Shown piece after piece: positions 1-4,847 of a DNA stretch of 10,714 nucleotides. The stretch is from Thermoleophilaceae bacterium (GTDB lineage Bacteria > Actinomycetota > Thermoleophilia > Solirubrobacterales > Thermoleophilaceae), in assembly GCA_013812485.1 (NCBI GenBank), contig JACCTJ010000026.1, positions 1 through 10,714 on the forward strand, in the 5' to 3' direction. The notes beneath the pieces were generated by a model. That model did no database searches and was not told the origin of the DNA. It saw only the letters and a list, made by a program, of their open reading frames with translations. The stretch's first letter is position 1; each line of letters starts with the position of its first letter. Position numbers and translations under genes: made by a program.

Positions 1-789
1 CATGACCACGACGCCACGGCCAGCGAAGCGCTCGGGCCAGGACTCGTCCCACTTGTTCGCGCCGGGCACTCCGACCGCCGGCAGCGCGAGCTCGCGAGCG
101 CTTACGGCGTCGGCCTCGCCCTCAAGGACCCAGATCGGGTCGTCCTCGACCGACTCGGGCGGCGGGAAGATCTCGCGCGCGCGACCCTTCGACGCGAGCA
201 GCTTGCGCTCGCCCTCGGCGCGCTCCCCCGGCTTGTAGCGGAGGACGTCGAGCAGCTCGCCCGTGCGGGCGCGGACCGGGAACGTGATCCGCTCGCCGTT
301 GAAGCCGAGCCCGATCGACTCGATCGTGGGACGTGTCCAACCGCGCAGCTCGTGCAGCCGCGCGAGCAGCCGGTCGTCGCCGAGCAGCCGGTCGCGCCAG
401 CGCGTTATCTCGTCCTCGGACGCCGGCGGCTTCGGCGGTGCCGGCGGCTTCCCGTTTGGGACGTGTCCGTTTCGCCGGTCGCGGCCCTTGAGGTCGTCGC
501 CGTCCTTGTCCTTCTTGAGCCCGTGGCGCTCGATCAGCTCCATGGCCTCGGCGGGACGCAGCCCGCTCGAGGTCGCAGCGTCGAAGGGTCCGCCCCACTC
601 GCCGCACCCGTGGCAGCGCCAGTAGCCCGAGCGACGGTCGACCTCGGCGGACGGGTTGCGGTCGTCGCGCTTGTGCGTGTCCGGCGCGACGAAGCAGCGG
701 ATCGGCGCCTTGGCGCCGCGGCCGGGCAACTCGAGCCCGATCGCGGCGTAGAACGCGTCCACGTCGCCTGGAAGGCCGGCGGCGTTCAC
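1..789 (-). CDS. Phage/plasmid-type DNA primase, CHC2 zinc finger plus TOPRIM (N-terminal 263 residues, runs off the window)
   Basis: Probable primase of a mobile element, making RNA primers on single-stranded DNA. Seen: a zinc-finger-like set C32, H39, C59, C62 with the run YWRCHGCGEWGG, matching the CHC2 finger of DnaG-type primases but with a longer first gap (C-x6-H instead of C-x2-H). A linker rich in Lys, Asp and Pro follows (about 95-125), then VLEGEADAVSA at about 221-231, which fits the first TOPRIM motif with Glu223 as the catalytic acid. The TOPRIM DxD motif would lie beyond position 1. The start chosen is the GTG at 789, which has GGAGGAG (rc of 794-800) four bases upstream and whose GTGA overlaps the stop of the preceding small ORF. 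Other in-frame GTGs (819, 831) have no such site. Inferred: replication gene of an integrated phage, satellite or conjugative element. Whether a helicase domain follows cannot be seen. Confidence 0.8.
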   Translation of the reverse strand, partial: MNAAGLPGDVDAFYAAIGLELPGRGAKAPIRCFVAPDTHKRDDRNPSAEVDRRSGYWRCHGCGEWGGPFDAATSSGLRPAEAMELIERHGLKKDKDGDDLKGRDRRNGHVPNGKPPAPPKPPASEDEITRWRDRLLGDDRLLARLHELRGWTRPTIESIGLGFNGERITFPVRARTGELLDVLRYKPGERAEGERKLLASKGRAREIFPPPESVEDDPIWVLEGEADAVSARELALPAVGVPGANKWDESWPERFAGRGVVVM

Positions 790-857
790 CAGACTCCTCC
801 CGCTTTGGCGAGAAGGCACACGGCCTCGCACAAGATTCGGCGTGCAAGCCGGGTCAT
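786..857 (-). CDS. 23-residue ORF bridging two element genes
   Basis: The sequence is ATG at 857 to TGA at 786, encoding MTRLARRILCEAVCLLAKAG plus GVW. Its ATG overlaps the stop of the upstream 258-residue gene (ATGA) and its TGA overlaps the GTG start of the primase (GTGA). The primase ribosome-binding site lies inside it. This arrangement would keep ribosomes moving through the operon, so the ORF may be a translational coupler rather than a functional peptide. The peptide is basic and amphipathic with two cysteines. I recognise no family. Chance occurrence cannot be excluded at this length. Confidence 0.4.
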   Translation of the reverse strand: MTRLARRILCEAVCLLAKAGGVW

Positions 858-1630
858 GCGGAGCCCTCGGCGTTAGCCGAGCACTTGCGAGCGAGTGCTA
901 GCCAGGTGCGTTCCTGGATCTCGGGCGGGAGCTTGTGAAAGCGAGCGAGCCGCTCTGGACCCGAGCAGTCCGGCGTCAGCCGGCGGAACGTTTCGAAGGT
1001 GATCCACGAGCCGGGCGATCCCGGCTCGGAACAGTCACTTTCGTCGCACTCCGGAGGAGAAGTTCCCGACCTCGAGCCGCCGACCCGCCGGGCGCTCGTG
1101 TGGCTAGCGCGCGGGCGCGGTGCCGCGAACCTTTGAGGGACCGCTCCCGCGCGGCGCTTCTCCGCTAGCCCGAACGCCGCGCTGACGCGAGTGCCGCTGC
1201 GCACCACGGTGCGGGCCACCCTGGGACGACCGCCGTCCTGGCTGCGCACGTGCGCGAGCGCTCTGCGAATCACGTCCCGGTTTCTTGAGACGACCCTCTG
1301 GCACCGTCGCCTACCGGCCGCCGCCTTGTCGAACTGACGATTGATAACCAGCTCTTCCTCGAGCAAGAGGGCCATCATCTCGCGCTCGAGCTTTGCCACG
1401 GCCTCCTCGACGGCGGGTCGGCCGTGTCCGCCTTGGCTCTCTTTCGCATCCTCCCATGCTGAGCGGACCCTGCGTACGTCCTCCGCAAGCTGCGAGACGC
1501 GCGTACGGCGAATGTCTGGGTCCTCGTCCTCGCGCAGCGGTAGTTCGCTACGGATTGCCCGTAGCGCGGCGTGCCAAGGCGCCGGCATTGACGCCTCAAC
1601 GTGTCGGTCGGCGGGGCTAGACTCGCTCAC
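854..1630 (-). CDS. Hypothetical protein of the mobile element, 258 residues
   Basis: I do not recognise a family. The N-terminal half (about residues 45-135) is charged and helical, with heptad-like stretches such as VEEAVAKLEREMMALLLEEE, suggesting a coiled coil. A basic, Arg/Ala/Ser-rich, probably disordered segment follows (about 140-205). The C-terminus returns to a compact helical pattern (WITFETFRRLTP, then FHKLPPEIQERTWLALARKC). There are no membrane segments. The start chosen is GTG at 1630 with AGGAG seven bases upstream, overlapping the regulator's stop by 14 bases. An internal ATG at 1588 (residue 15) has TTGAGG upstream and is an alternative. Codon third positions are visibly less GC-biased than in the genes right of 2148, consistent with foreign origin. 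Its place between a ribbon-helix-helix regulator and a primase suggests a role in element replication or regulation, but this is only context. Confidence 0.6.
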   Translation of the reverse strand: MSESSPADRHVEASMPAPWHAALRAIRSELPLREDEDPDIRRTRVSQLAEDVRRVRSAWEDAKESQGGHGRPAVEEAVAKLEREMMALLLEEELVINRQFDKAAAGRRRCQRVVSRNRDVIRRALAHVRSQDGGRPRVARTVVRSGTRVSAAFGLAEKRRAGAVPQRFAAPRPRASHTSARRVGGSRSGTSPPECDESDCSEPGSPGSWITFETFRRLTPDCSGPERLARFHKLPPEIQERTWLALARKCSANAEGSA

Positions 1631-1829
1631 GCGTCGGCTCCTGAACAGCCGTACCGCCTGCGATCGAGCCGGTGTGCGCCGGCTCGTCGCTTTTAAGGGC
1701 TTCGGTGTGTCGCCACAGCGCGCGCCGAACCTCGTCGCTCAAACTGTAGCGCTCCTCAGCGGCGCGAGCCGCCAGCGCGTCGGCCAGTTCCCGAGGGACT
1801 CGAACGCCGATGTAGCTGTCGTTTGTCAT
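1617..1829 (-). CDS. Ribbon-helix-helix (CopG/Arc-like) DNA-binding protein, 70 residues
   Basis: Small dimeric transcriptional regulator, probably controlling its own element operon. Seen: a short strand YIGVRVP at residues 6-12, helix A (ELADALAARAAEE), the turn YSLSD, and helix B (EVRRALWRHTEAL). This is the layout of the RHH fold, in which paired strands of a dimer contact the DNA major groove. The remaining C-terminal 25 residues look unstructured. It is the first gene after the tRNA junction. It has no Shine-Dalgarno before ATG 1829, but a TAGACT hexamer ends ten bases upstream, so the mRNA is probably leaderless or nearly so. Direct repeats lie 55-95 bases upstream of the start and are candidate operators. 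No toxin gene is recognisable next to it, so I do not call it an antitoxin. Confidence 0.75.
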   Translation of the reverse strand: MTNDSYIGVRVPRELADALAARAAEERYSLSDEVRRALWRHTEALKSDEPAHTGSIAGGTAVQEPTRERV

Positions 1830-1838
1830 CGTGAGACG

Positions 1839-1844
1839 AGTCTA
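1839..1844 (-). promoter_or_regulatory. Putative -10 element (TAGACT) of the regulator operon
   Basis: TAGACT on the minus strand is followed by nine bases and the ATG at 1829. It fits the actinobacterial TANNNT consensus. If its last T is at -7, transcription starts about three bases before the ATG, giving a near-leaderless mRNA. No Shine-Dalgarno is present and no clear -35 is visible. Confidence 0.45.
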
Positions 1845-1883
1845 GGTCTGGCCGCCGACGGACCGCCCGGCCTTCTCAAACTT

Positions 1884-1924
1884 GCGACTCGTTTGCGACC
1901 CAAATGGCCGCTCGCGACCCAAAT
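1884..1924 (-). repeat. Direct repeats upstream of the RHH regulator (candidate operator or recombination arm sites)
   Basis: Read on the minus strand, ATTTGGGTCGC occurs twice exactly (1924-1914 and 1905-1895), with starts 19 bases apart. A shorter third copy, GTCGC, lies at 1888-1884; GTCGCAA also occurs in both the second and third copies. They lie between the regulator gene and the hairpin beside the tRNA fragment. RHH proteins typically bind short repeated sites near their own promoter, so an operator is likely. Arm-type sites for an integrase or excisionase are the alternative given the junction nearby. Confidence 0.5.
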
Positions 1925-1945
1925 CGCCCAAGATGCGAGGGAGGA

Positions 1946-1991
1946 GAGAAGGGCCGGAACCCGCTTTCTAAGCGCAATCCCGGCCCTTCTC
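1946..1991 (-). repeat. Strong two-stem hairpin next to the tRNA fragment
   Basis: A perfect 12-bp inverted repeat pairs 1946-1957 (GAGAAGGGCCGG) with 1980-1991. Inside it is a second 5-bp stem, CGCTT (1962-1966) with AAGCG (1970-1974), closing a three-base loop. The internal loop between stems is four bases on one side and five on the other. In the direction of the tRNA it begins 11 bases after the last recognisable tRNA base and is followed by a pyrimidine-rich TTCTCTCCTCCCTC run, so it could act as a transcription terminator insulating the element from the tRNA promoter. It could also be part of an attachment site. It has no poly-T tract. Confidence 0.55.
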
Positions 1992-2002
1992 GGCTGTCTC
2001 TT

Positions 2003-2047
2003 CCTCGGCTTGGGAAGCCGACGCTCTACCAACTGAGCTACGTCCGC
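2003..2047 (-). tRNA. tRNA-Gly (anticodon CCC), 5' half only
   Basis: From 2047 leftward the sequence reads as a normal tRNA: acceptor strand GCGGACG, TA, D stem GCTC/GAGC around AGTTGGTA, G, anticodon stem TCGGC/GCCGA and loop TTCCCAA. This gives anticodon CCC at 2014-2012 (glycine, GGG codons). The match stops after two bases of the variable loop. No T arm and no CGTCCGC partner for the acceptor strand follow, only an unrelated hairpin. It therefore cannot fold as a tRNA from this copy alone. The break coincides with the change from element to chromosomal sequence. It is either a tRNA split by insertion or the displaced 5' core left by an element that carries its own 5' half. A tRNA-Gly(UCC) could normally cover GGG codons. 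Confidence 0.7.
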
Positions 2048-2051
2048 GCGC

Positions 2052-2067
2052 GCCCGCCCCGGCGGGC
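2052..2067. repeat. GC-rich palindrome before the tRNA fragment
   Basis: GCCCGCC and GGCGGGC flank two C residues, forming a perfect 7-bp inverted repeat. It lies in the leader between the tRNA's putative -10 box and its first base. A processing or structural role is possible, but such palindromes are frequent at this GC content. Confidence 0.25.
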
Positions 2068-2080
2068 CGGCGTGCGCCCG

Positions 2081-2086
2081 ATTCTA
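2081..2086 (-). promoter_or_regulatory. Putative -10 element (TAGAAT) of the tRNA-Gly fragment
   Basis: TAGAAT on the minus strand is a strong match to the -10 consensus in otherwise extremely GC-rich DNA and lies 33 bases before the tRNA's first base, giving a short 5' leader for RNase P to remove. No clear -35 is visible. If active, it transcribes the half tRNA and then the element hairpin. Confidence 0.45.
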
Positions 2087-2133
2087 CCGGCGCTCGGACG
2101 CCGCCCGGCGCTCGGCCGAACACGCCCGCGCTC

Positions 2134-2139
2134 TACCCT
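2134..2139 (+). promoter_or_regulatory. Putative -10 element (TACCCT) of the cytochrome c maturation genes
   Basis: TACCCT ends nine bases before the ATG at 2148, so the predicted transcript begins about two bases upstream of the start codon. AAGGAGG abuts the ATG with no spacer, too close to act as a normal Shine-Dalgarno. This favours a leaderless start. Confidence 0.4.
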
Positions 2140-2147
2140 CAAGGAGG

Positions 2148-2702
2148 ATGCGCCGCCTGCTCTCCCCCGTCTCCGTCGCGGTCGTGATCGCGGTCGCCGC
2201 GCTGCTCGGGCTGCTCGCCTACGGCGTGCGCTCGACCGCGCCGGACGCCTCGATCGAGACCGCGCTCGCGAGCGGCGAGCGGCCGCGGGCGCCGGCGCTC
2301 GAGCTGCCGCGGCTCGACGGGCGCGGCAAGGCCTCGCTGGCCGACTTCCGCGGACGGGTGGTGGTGCTCAACTACTGGGCCTCCTGGTGTGAGCCCTGTC
2401 GGGCCGAGTCGCCGCTGCTCGAGCGCTGGCACCAGCGGTTGGCCGGCCGCGGAGGCACTGTCGTCGGCGTCGACGTGCTCGACGTGACCTCGGACGCACG
2501 CGCCTTCGTGCGCGAGTTTGGCCTGAGCTATCCGATGCTGCGCGACGCCGACGGAGCGACCCAGAAGGACTTCGGCGTCGCCGCCTACCCGGAGACGGTC
2601 GTGATCGACCGCGCGGGACGAATCGCGGCGCTGAGGCGCGGGCCGGTCGACGAGGAGTTCATGCGGCGCGAGGTGGCGCCGCTGCTCGAGGAGCGCGCGT
2701 GA
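2148..2702 (+). CDS. Membrane-anchored thioredoxin-like protein of the TlpA/ResA/CcmG family
   Basis: Extracytoplasmic thiol-disulfide reductase, most likely keeping apocytochrome c or CcmH cysteines reduced for haem attachment. Seen in the 184 residues: an N-terminal membrane anchor at about 8-26 after an MRRLL start, a short linker, then a thioredoxin fold. The active site is WASWCEPCR (Cys81 and Cys84), and AAYPETVVID carries the cis-proline next to the active site. Length and layout match ResA/CcmG rather than a soluble thioredoxin. It overlaps the CcmH-type gene by four bases (GTGA), and a CcdA-type electron donor lies just downstream, which supports the cytochrome c role. A general TlpA-like reductase for other secreted thiols is the alternative. 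The start is the ATG at 2148; the reason is given under the promoter entry. Confidence 0.88.
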   Translation: MRRLLSPVSVAVVIAVAALLGLLAYGVRSTAPDASIETALASGERPRAPALELPRLDGRGKASLADFRGRVVVLNYWASWCEPCRAESPLLERWHQRLAGRGGTVVGVDVLDVTSDARAFVREFGLSYPMLRDADGATQKDFGVAAYPETVVIDRAGRIAALRRGPVDEEFMRREVAPLLEERA

Positions 2703-3208
2703 GGCGCCGCCGCCGCCTCCTCGCGTGGGTGACCGCCGCGTTGGTGCTGGGGCTCATCGCGCCCGTGACGGCGCTCGCGGCCAGCTGCCCGCGCACGAGC
2801 GTCGCCGACATCGAGGACGAGGTCATGTGCCCGGTGTGCAAGACCCCGCTCGCGCTGGCCCAGGAAGCCCCACAGGCCGACCGCGAGCGCGTCTTCATCC
2901 TCGAGCGGGTCGAGCGCTGCCAGTCGAAGGGAGCGATCAAGGTCGCGCTGGCCGCCGAGTTCGGCGACGAGGTGCTCGCCGTCCCCGCGGGAGAGGGATT
3001 CGACCTCGCCGCCTATCTCGTCCCGGCGATCGCGCTCGCCCTCGCGCTCGGAGCGTGCGCGCTGGCCGTGGCGCGCTGGCGCGGGCGAGGACCGGCGCCC
3101 GCCGAGGCCGGGCCGTCCGGCGCGAGGGGCGAAGCCGGCTCGTCGCCTGCGCCGAGCGCCGAAGCCAGCGCTCGCCTCGCGCGCGATCTCGAGCGCTACG
3201 ACCTCTGA
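2699..3208 (+). CDS. ccmH: CcmH/CycL-type cytochrome c maturation protein
   Basis: Thiol reductase of System I cytochrome c biogenesis, which resolves the disulfide with apocytochrome c before haem ligation. Seen in the 169 residues: an Arg-rich signal peptide (about 1-28), then a small domain with the redox pair CPVC (Cys44, Cys47) in EVMCPVCKTPLALAQEAP, corresponding to the RCxxCQ region of CcmH. VERCQSKGAIKVALAAEFGD follows, and a membrane helix lies at about 104-124. The cytoplasmic tail is low-complexity and ends ARLARDLERYDL. Lys follows the second Cys where Gln is usual. The GTG start overlaps the previous stop. A perfect hairpin lies two bases after the stop. The other System I genes (ccmA, B, C, E, F) are not in this window. 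Confidence 0.85.
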   Translation: MRRRRRLLAWVTAALVLGLIAPVTALAASCPRTSVADIEDEVMCPVCKTPLALAQEAPQADRERVFILERVERCQSKGAIKVALAAEFGDEVLAVPAGEGFDLAAYLVPAIALALALGACALAVARWRGRGPAPAEAGPSGARGEAGSSPAPSAEASARLARDLERYDL

Positions 3209-3210
3209 GC

Positions 3211-3230
3211 GCCGGCCGCGTGCGGCCGGC
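3211..3230. terminator. Perfect 9-bp hairpin after the ccmH-like gene
   Basis: GCCGGCCGC at 3211-3219 pairs exactly with 3222-3230, two bases after the stop codon. It has no T tract, so it may be a weak terminator or an mRNA 3'-end protector. The downstream ccdA-like gene appears to have its own promoter, which is consistent with transcription ending here. Confidence 0.45.
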
Positions 3231-3285
3231 TGCGCGGCGGGGCGACCTCGAGGCGGACCGGTCGGGAGCTTCAGCCTTCCGCTGC

Positions 3286-3291
3286 GACAAT
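3286..3291 (+). promoter_or_regulatory. Putative -10 element (GACAAT) of the ccdA-like gene
   Basis: GACAAT ends eight bases before GTG 3299. It differs from TANNNT at one position. The predicted start of transcription is one base before the GTG, and no Shine-Dalgarno is visible, so the mRNA is probably leaderless. Confidence 0.35.
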
Positions 3292-3298
3292 CGAACCC

Positions 3299-4042
3299 GT
3301 GAATCCGAGCGTCGACACCACCGTCATCGCCGCCTTCGCCGTCGGCTTCATCTCGTTCGTCTCGCCGTGCGTGCTGCCGCTCGTACCCGGTTACCTGTCG
3401 GCGATCTCGGGCGTCTCCTTCGCCGACATCGAGGGAGGTCGCCGGCGGGTCGAGGTGCTGGTGCCCGCGCTGCTCTTCTGCCTCTCCTTCGCGGTCATGT
3501 TCATCGCCCTCGGAATGACCGCGACCGGCCTCGGGCAGACGCTGCTCGACAATCGCGTGGCGCTGCGCCAGATCTCCGGGGCCACCATCGCCGTGATGGG
3601 CCTGCTCTTCATCGGCACGCTGTTCGTCCCGGGCCTGAGGCGCGGCTGGCGGCCGGAGGCTCTGCTGCGCCGCGCCTCGACCGGCGGGCCGATCGTCGCC
3701 GGGCTGGCCTTCGCCATCGCCTGGCTCCCGTGCACCGGGCCGACTTTAGGCGCCATCCTCACCGCGGCGAGCACGCGCACGACGGTCGGCCAGGGCGGCC
3801 TGCTGCTCGCCTTCTACGCGGCGGGCCTGGCCGTGCCGTTCGTGCTCAGTGCCCTCGCCTTCTCGCGGGCGACGCGCTTCTTCGCCTTCTTCCGTGACCA
3901 CTTCGCCGTCATCACCGCGCTCTCGGGCGTCGTGCTGGTGATCATGGGCGGGCTGCTCTTCGCCGGCGAGCTCACCCGCCTCAACGGCCAGGCCCTGGAA
4001 CTGATGGAGCGCCTCGGGATCAACTTCTTCGGCGAGCTCTAA
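3299..4042 (+). CDS. ccdA: CcdA-type thiol-disulfide transporter (DsbD transmembrane family)
   Basis: Carries electrons from cytoplasmic thioredoxin across the membrane to extracytoplasmic thioredoxin-like proteins, here presumably the TlpA/CcmG-type protein encoded upstream. Seen in the 247 residues: six hydrophobic segments at about 7-35, 52-75, 90-111, 131-155, 165-185 and 200-222. The two family-defining cysteines are in FVSPCVLPLVPGYLSAISG (Cys24) and AWLPCTGPTLGAILTAAS (Cys145), each in a Pro-containing membrane motif. A third Cys (61) is not part of the mechanism. Length is typical of the short CcdA form, without the flanking DsbD domains. It starts at GTG 3299, 90 bases after the ccmH-like stop, and a convergent gene follows its own stop after 35 bases. 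Confidence 0.88.
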   Translation: MNPSVDTTVIAAFAVGFISFVSPCVLPLVPGYLSAISGVSFADIEGGRRRVEVLVPALLFCLSFAVMFIALGMTATGLGQTLLDNRVALRQISGATIAVMGLLFIGTLFVPGLRRGWRPEALLRRASTGGPIVAGLAFAIAWLPCTGPTLGAILTAASTRTTVGQGGLLLAFYAAGLAVPFVLSALAFSRATRFFAFFRDHFAVITALSGVVLVIMGGLLFAGELTRLNGQALELMERLGINFFGEL

Positions 4043-4062
4043 GCTGCGCGCGCCCGTCGTCG

Positions 4063-4077
4063 CGGCCGACCAGGCCG
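4063..4077. terminator. Short hairpin between convergent genes
   Basis: CGGCC (4063-4067) and GGCCG (4073-4077) enclose a five-base loop in the 35-bp gap between the convergent ccdA-like and HD-GYP-like genes. It touches the latter's stop codon. It may act weakly in both directions. There is no T tract. Confidence 0.3.
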
Positions 4078-4695
4078 TCAGGCAGCTGCGCTCTCGGCAC
4101 TGGCGATGAAGGCGCCGACGATTGCCGGGTCGAACTGCGAGCCCGCGCCGCGCTGGAGCTCGCAGAGCGCGTCGACGGCCGAGCGGGCCGAGCGGTAGGG
4201 ACGGTCGGTGGTCATCGCGCTGAAGGCGCCGCACACGGCGACGATGCGGCTGGCGAGGGGGATGTGCTCACCCTCGATCCCGAGCGGGTAGCCCGAGCCG
4301 TCCCAGCGCTCGTGGTGAGCGTGGACCGCGTCGGCCACGTCTTCGAGCCCGGGCACGTCGGCGAGCATCCCCGAGCCCCACTCCGGGTGCCGGCGCATGA
4401 CCGACCACTCCACCTCCGACAGCGGGCCCGGCTTGGACAGGATCGACTCGGGCATCGCGCGCTTGCCGACGTCGTGCAGCCGTGCGGCCAGCTCTAGCTC
4501 GAGCAGCGCGGGCGAGGAGAGGCCGAGGGCCCGACCCAGATCGAGAGCGAGCTCGGCCACCTCGGCCGCGTGGCCCTCGAGCCAGTGGTCGCGCAGCCGG
4601 CGGGGGAACACCGGCGCCAGGCGCACGTATCCCTGCGAGCCGTTCGTCGCCGCGGCGGCCTCAGCCGCGATCTCCTGTTTCTCCTGTAAAGCCAT
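4078..4695 (-). CDS. HD-GYP-like phosphohydrolase domain protein
   Basis: HD-GYP domains usually hydrolyse cyclic di-GMP or related cyclic nucleotides using two or three metals. The 205 residues are little more than this domain, with no receiver, GAF or membrane part. Seen: HD-x2-K at His74, Asp75, Lys78 (RLHDVGKRAMPESIL), His103 (MRRHPEWGS), and His127-His128 in HAHHERWDGSGYPLGIEG, which contains the GYP signature. RPYR follows at 165-168. The usual DAFDAMT motif reads GAFSAMT (155-162 region), so the Asp that normally binds metal, 28 residues after the second His, is Gly156. The start chosen is ATG 4695 with AGGAG seven bases upstream; ATG 4734 has only a closely spaced site. It is convergent with ccdA and downstream of argS. 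Its substrate is unknown and activity is uncertain. Confidence 0.8.
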   Translation of the reverse strand: MALQEKQEIAAEAAAATNGSQGYVRLAPVFPRRLRDHWLEGHAAEVAELALDLGRALGLSSPALLELELAARLHDVGKRAMPESILSKPGPLSEVEWSVMRRHPEWGSGMLADVPGLEDVADAVHAHHERWDGSGYPLGIEGEHIPLASRIVAVCGAFSAMTTDRPYRSARSAVDALCELQRGAGSQFDPAIVGAFIASAESAAA

Positions 4696-4762
4696 GACCG
4701 ATCTCCTGGCCCCCCTAGTTCGCTCTCTCCTCATGTGCTCCTACAACTGACCTGAAGAGCAG

Positions 4763-4791
4763 AGGTTGTGTTGTTGTCCCCCCTGTGTCAA
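4763..4791 (-). promoter_or_regulatory. Putative sigma-70-type promoter of the HD-GYP-like gene
   Basis: On the minus strand a perfect TTGACA (4791-4786) is followed, 17 bases later, by CAACCT (4768-4763), a moderate -10 match. This would give a leader of about 60 bases ending in the AGGAG site before ATG 4695. The surrounding 4740-4800 stretch is conspicuously less GC-rich than its flanks, as expected of a regulatory region. Confidence 0.5.
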
Positions 4792-4831
4792 CATTCGTTA
4801 ACGCAAGAGGCGTGGAGAGCGTGTCACTCGA

Positions 4832-4847
4832 CCGCCGAGGTCGGCGG
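4832..4847 (-). terminator. Palindrome directly after argS
   Basis: CCGCCGA and TCGGCGG flank two bases, immediately next to the argS stop codon (4848-4850). No T tract follows in the direction of argS. It is a probable weak terminator or RNA-stabilising structure between argS and the promoter of the HD-GYP-like gene. Confidence 0.4.

Noticed and set aside
122..847. Arg-rich open frame of 241 codons on the minus strand
   Set aside because: It is the +1 shadow of the primase frame; its translation is a featureless Arg/Ala/Pro string, while the primase frame shows CHC2 and TOPRIM motifs.
1617..1829. Toxin-antitoxin pair with the RHH protein as antitoxin
   Set aside because: The adjacent 258-residue gene has no resemblance I can see to ParE, RelE, MazF or other toxins and is much longer than usual.
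1946..1991. Integron-like attC recombination site
   Set aside because: It folds as a hairpin but has no paired R/L boxes with the AAC/GTT ends and no extrahelical bases characteristic of attC, and there is no cassette layout.
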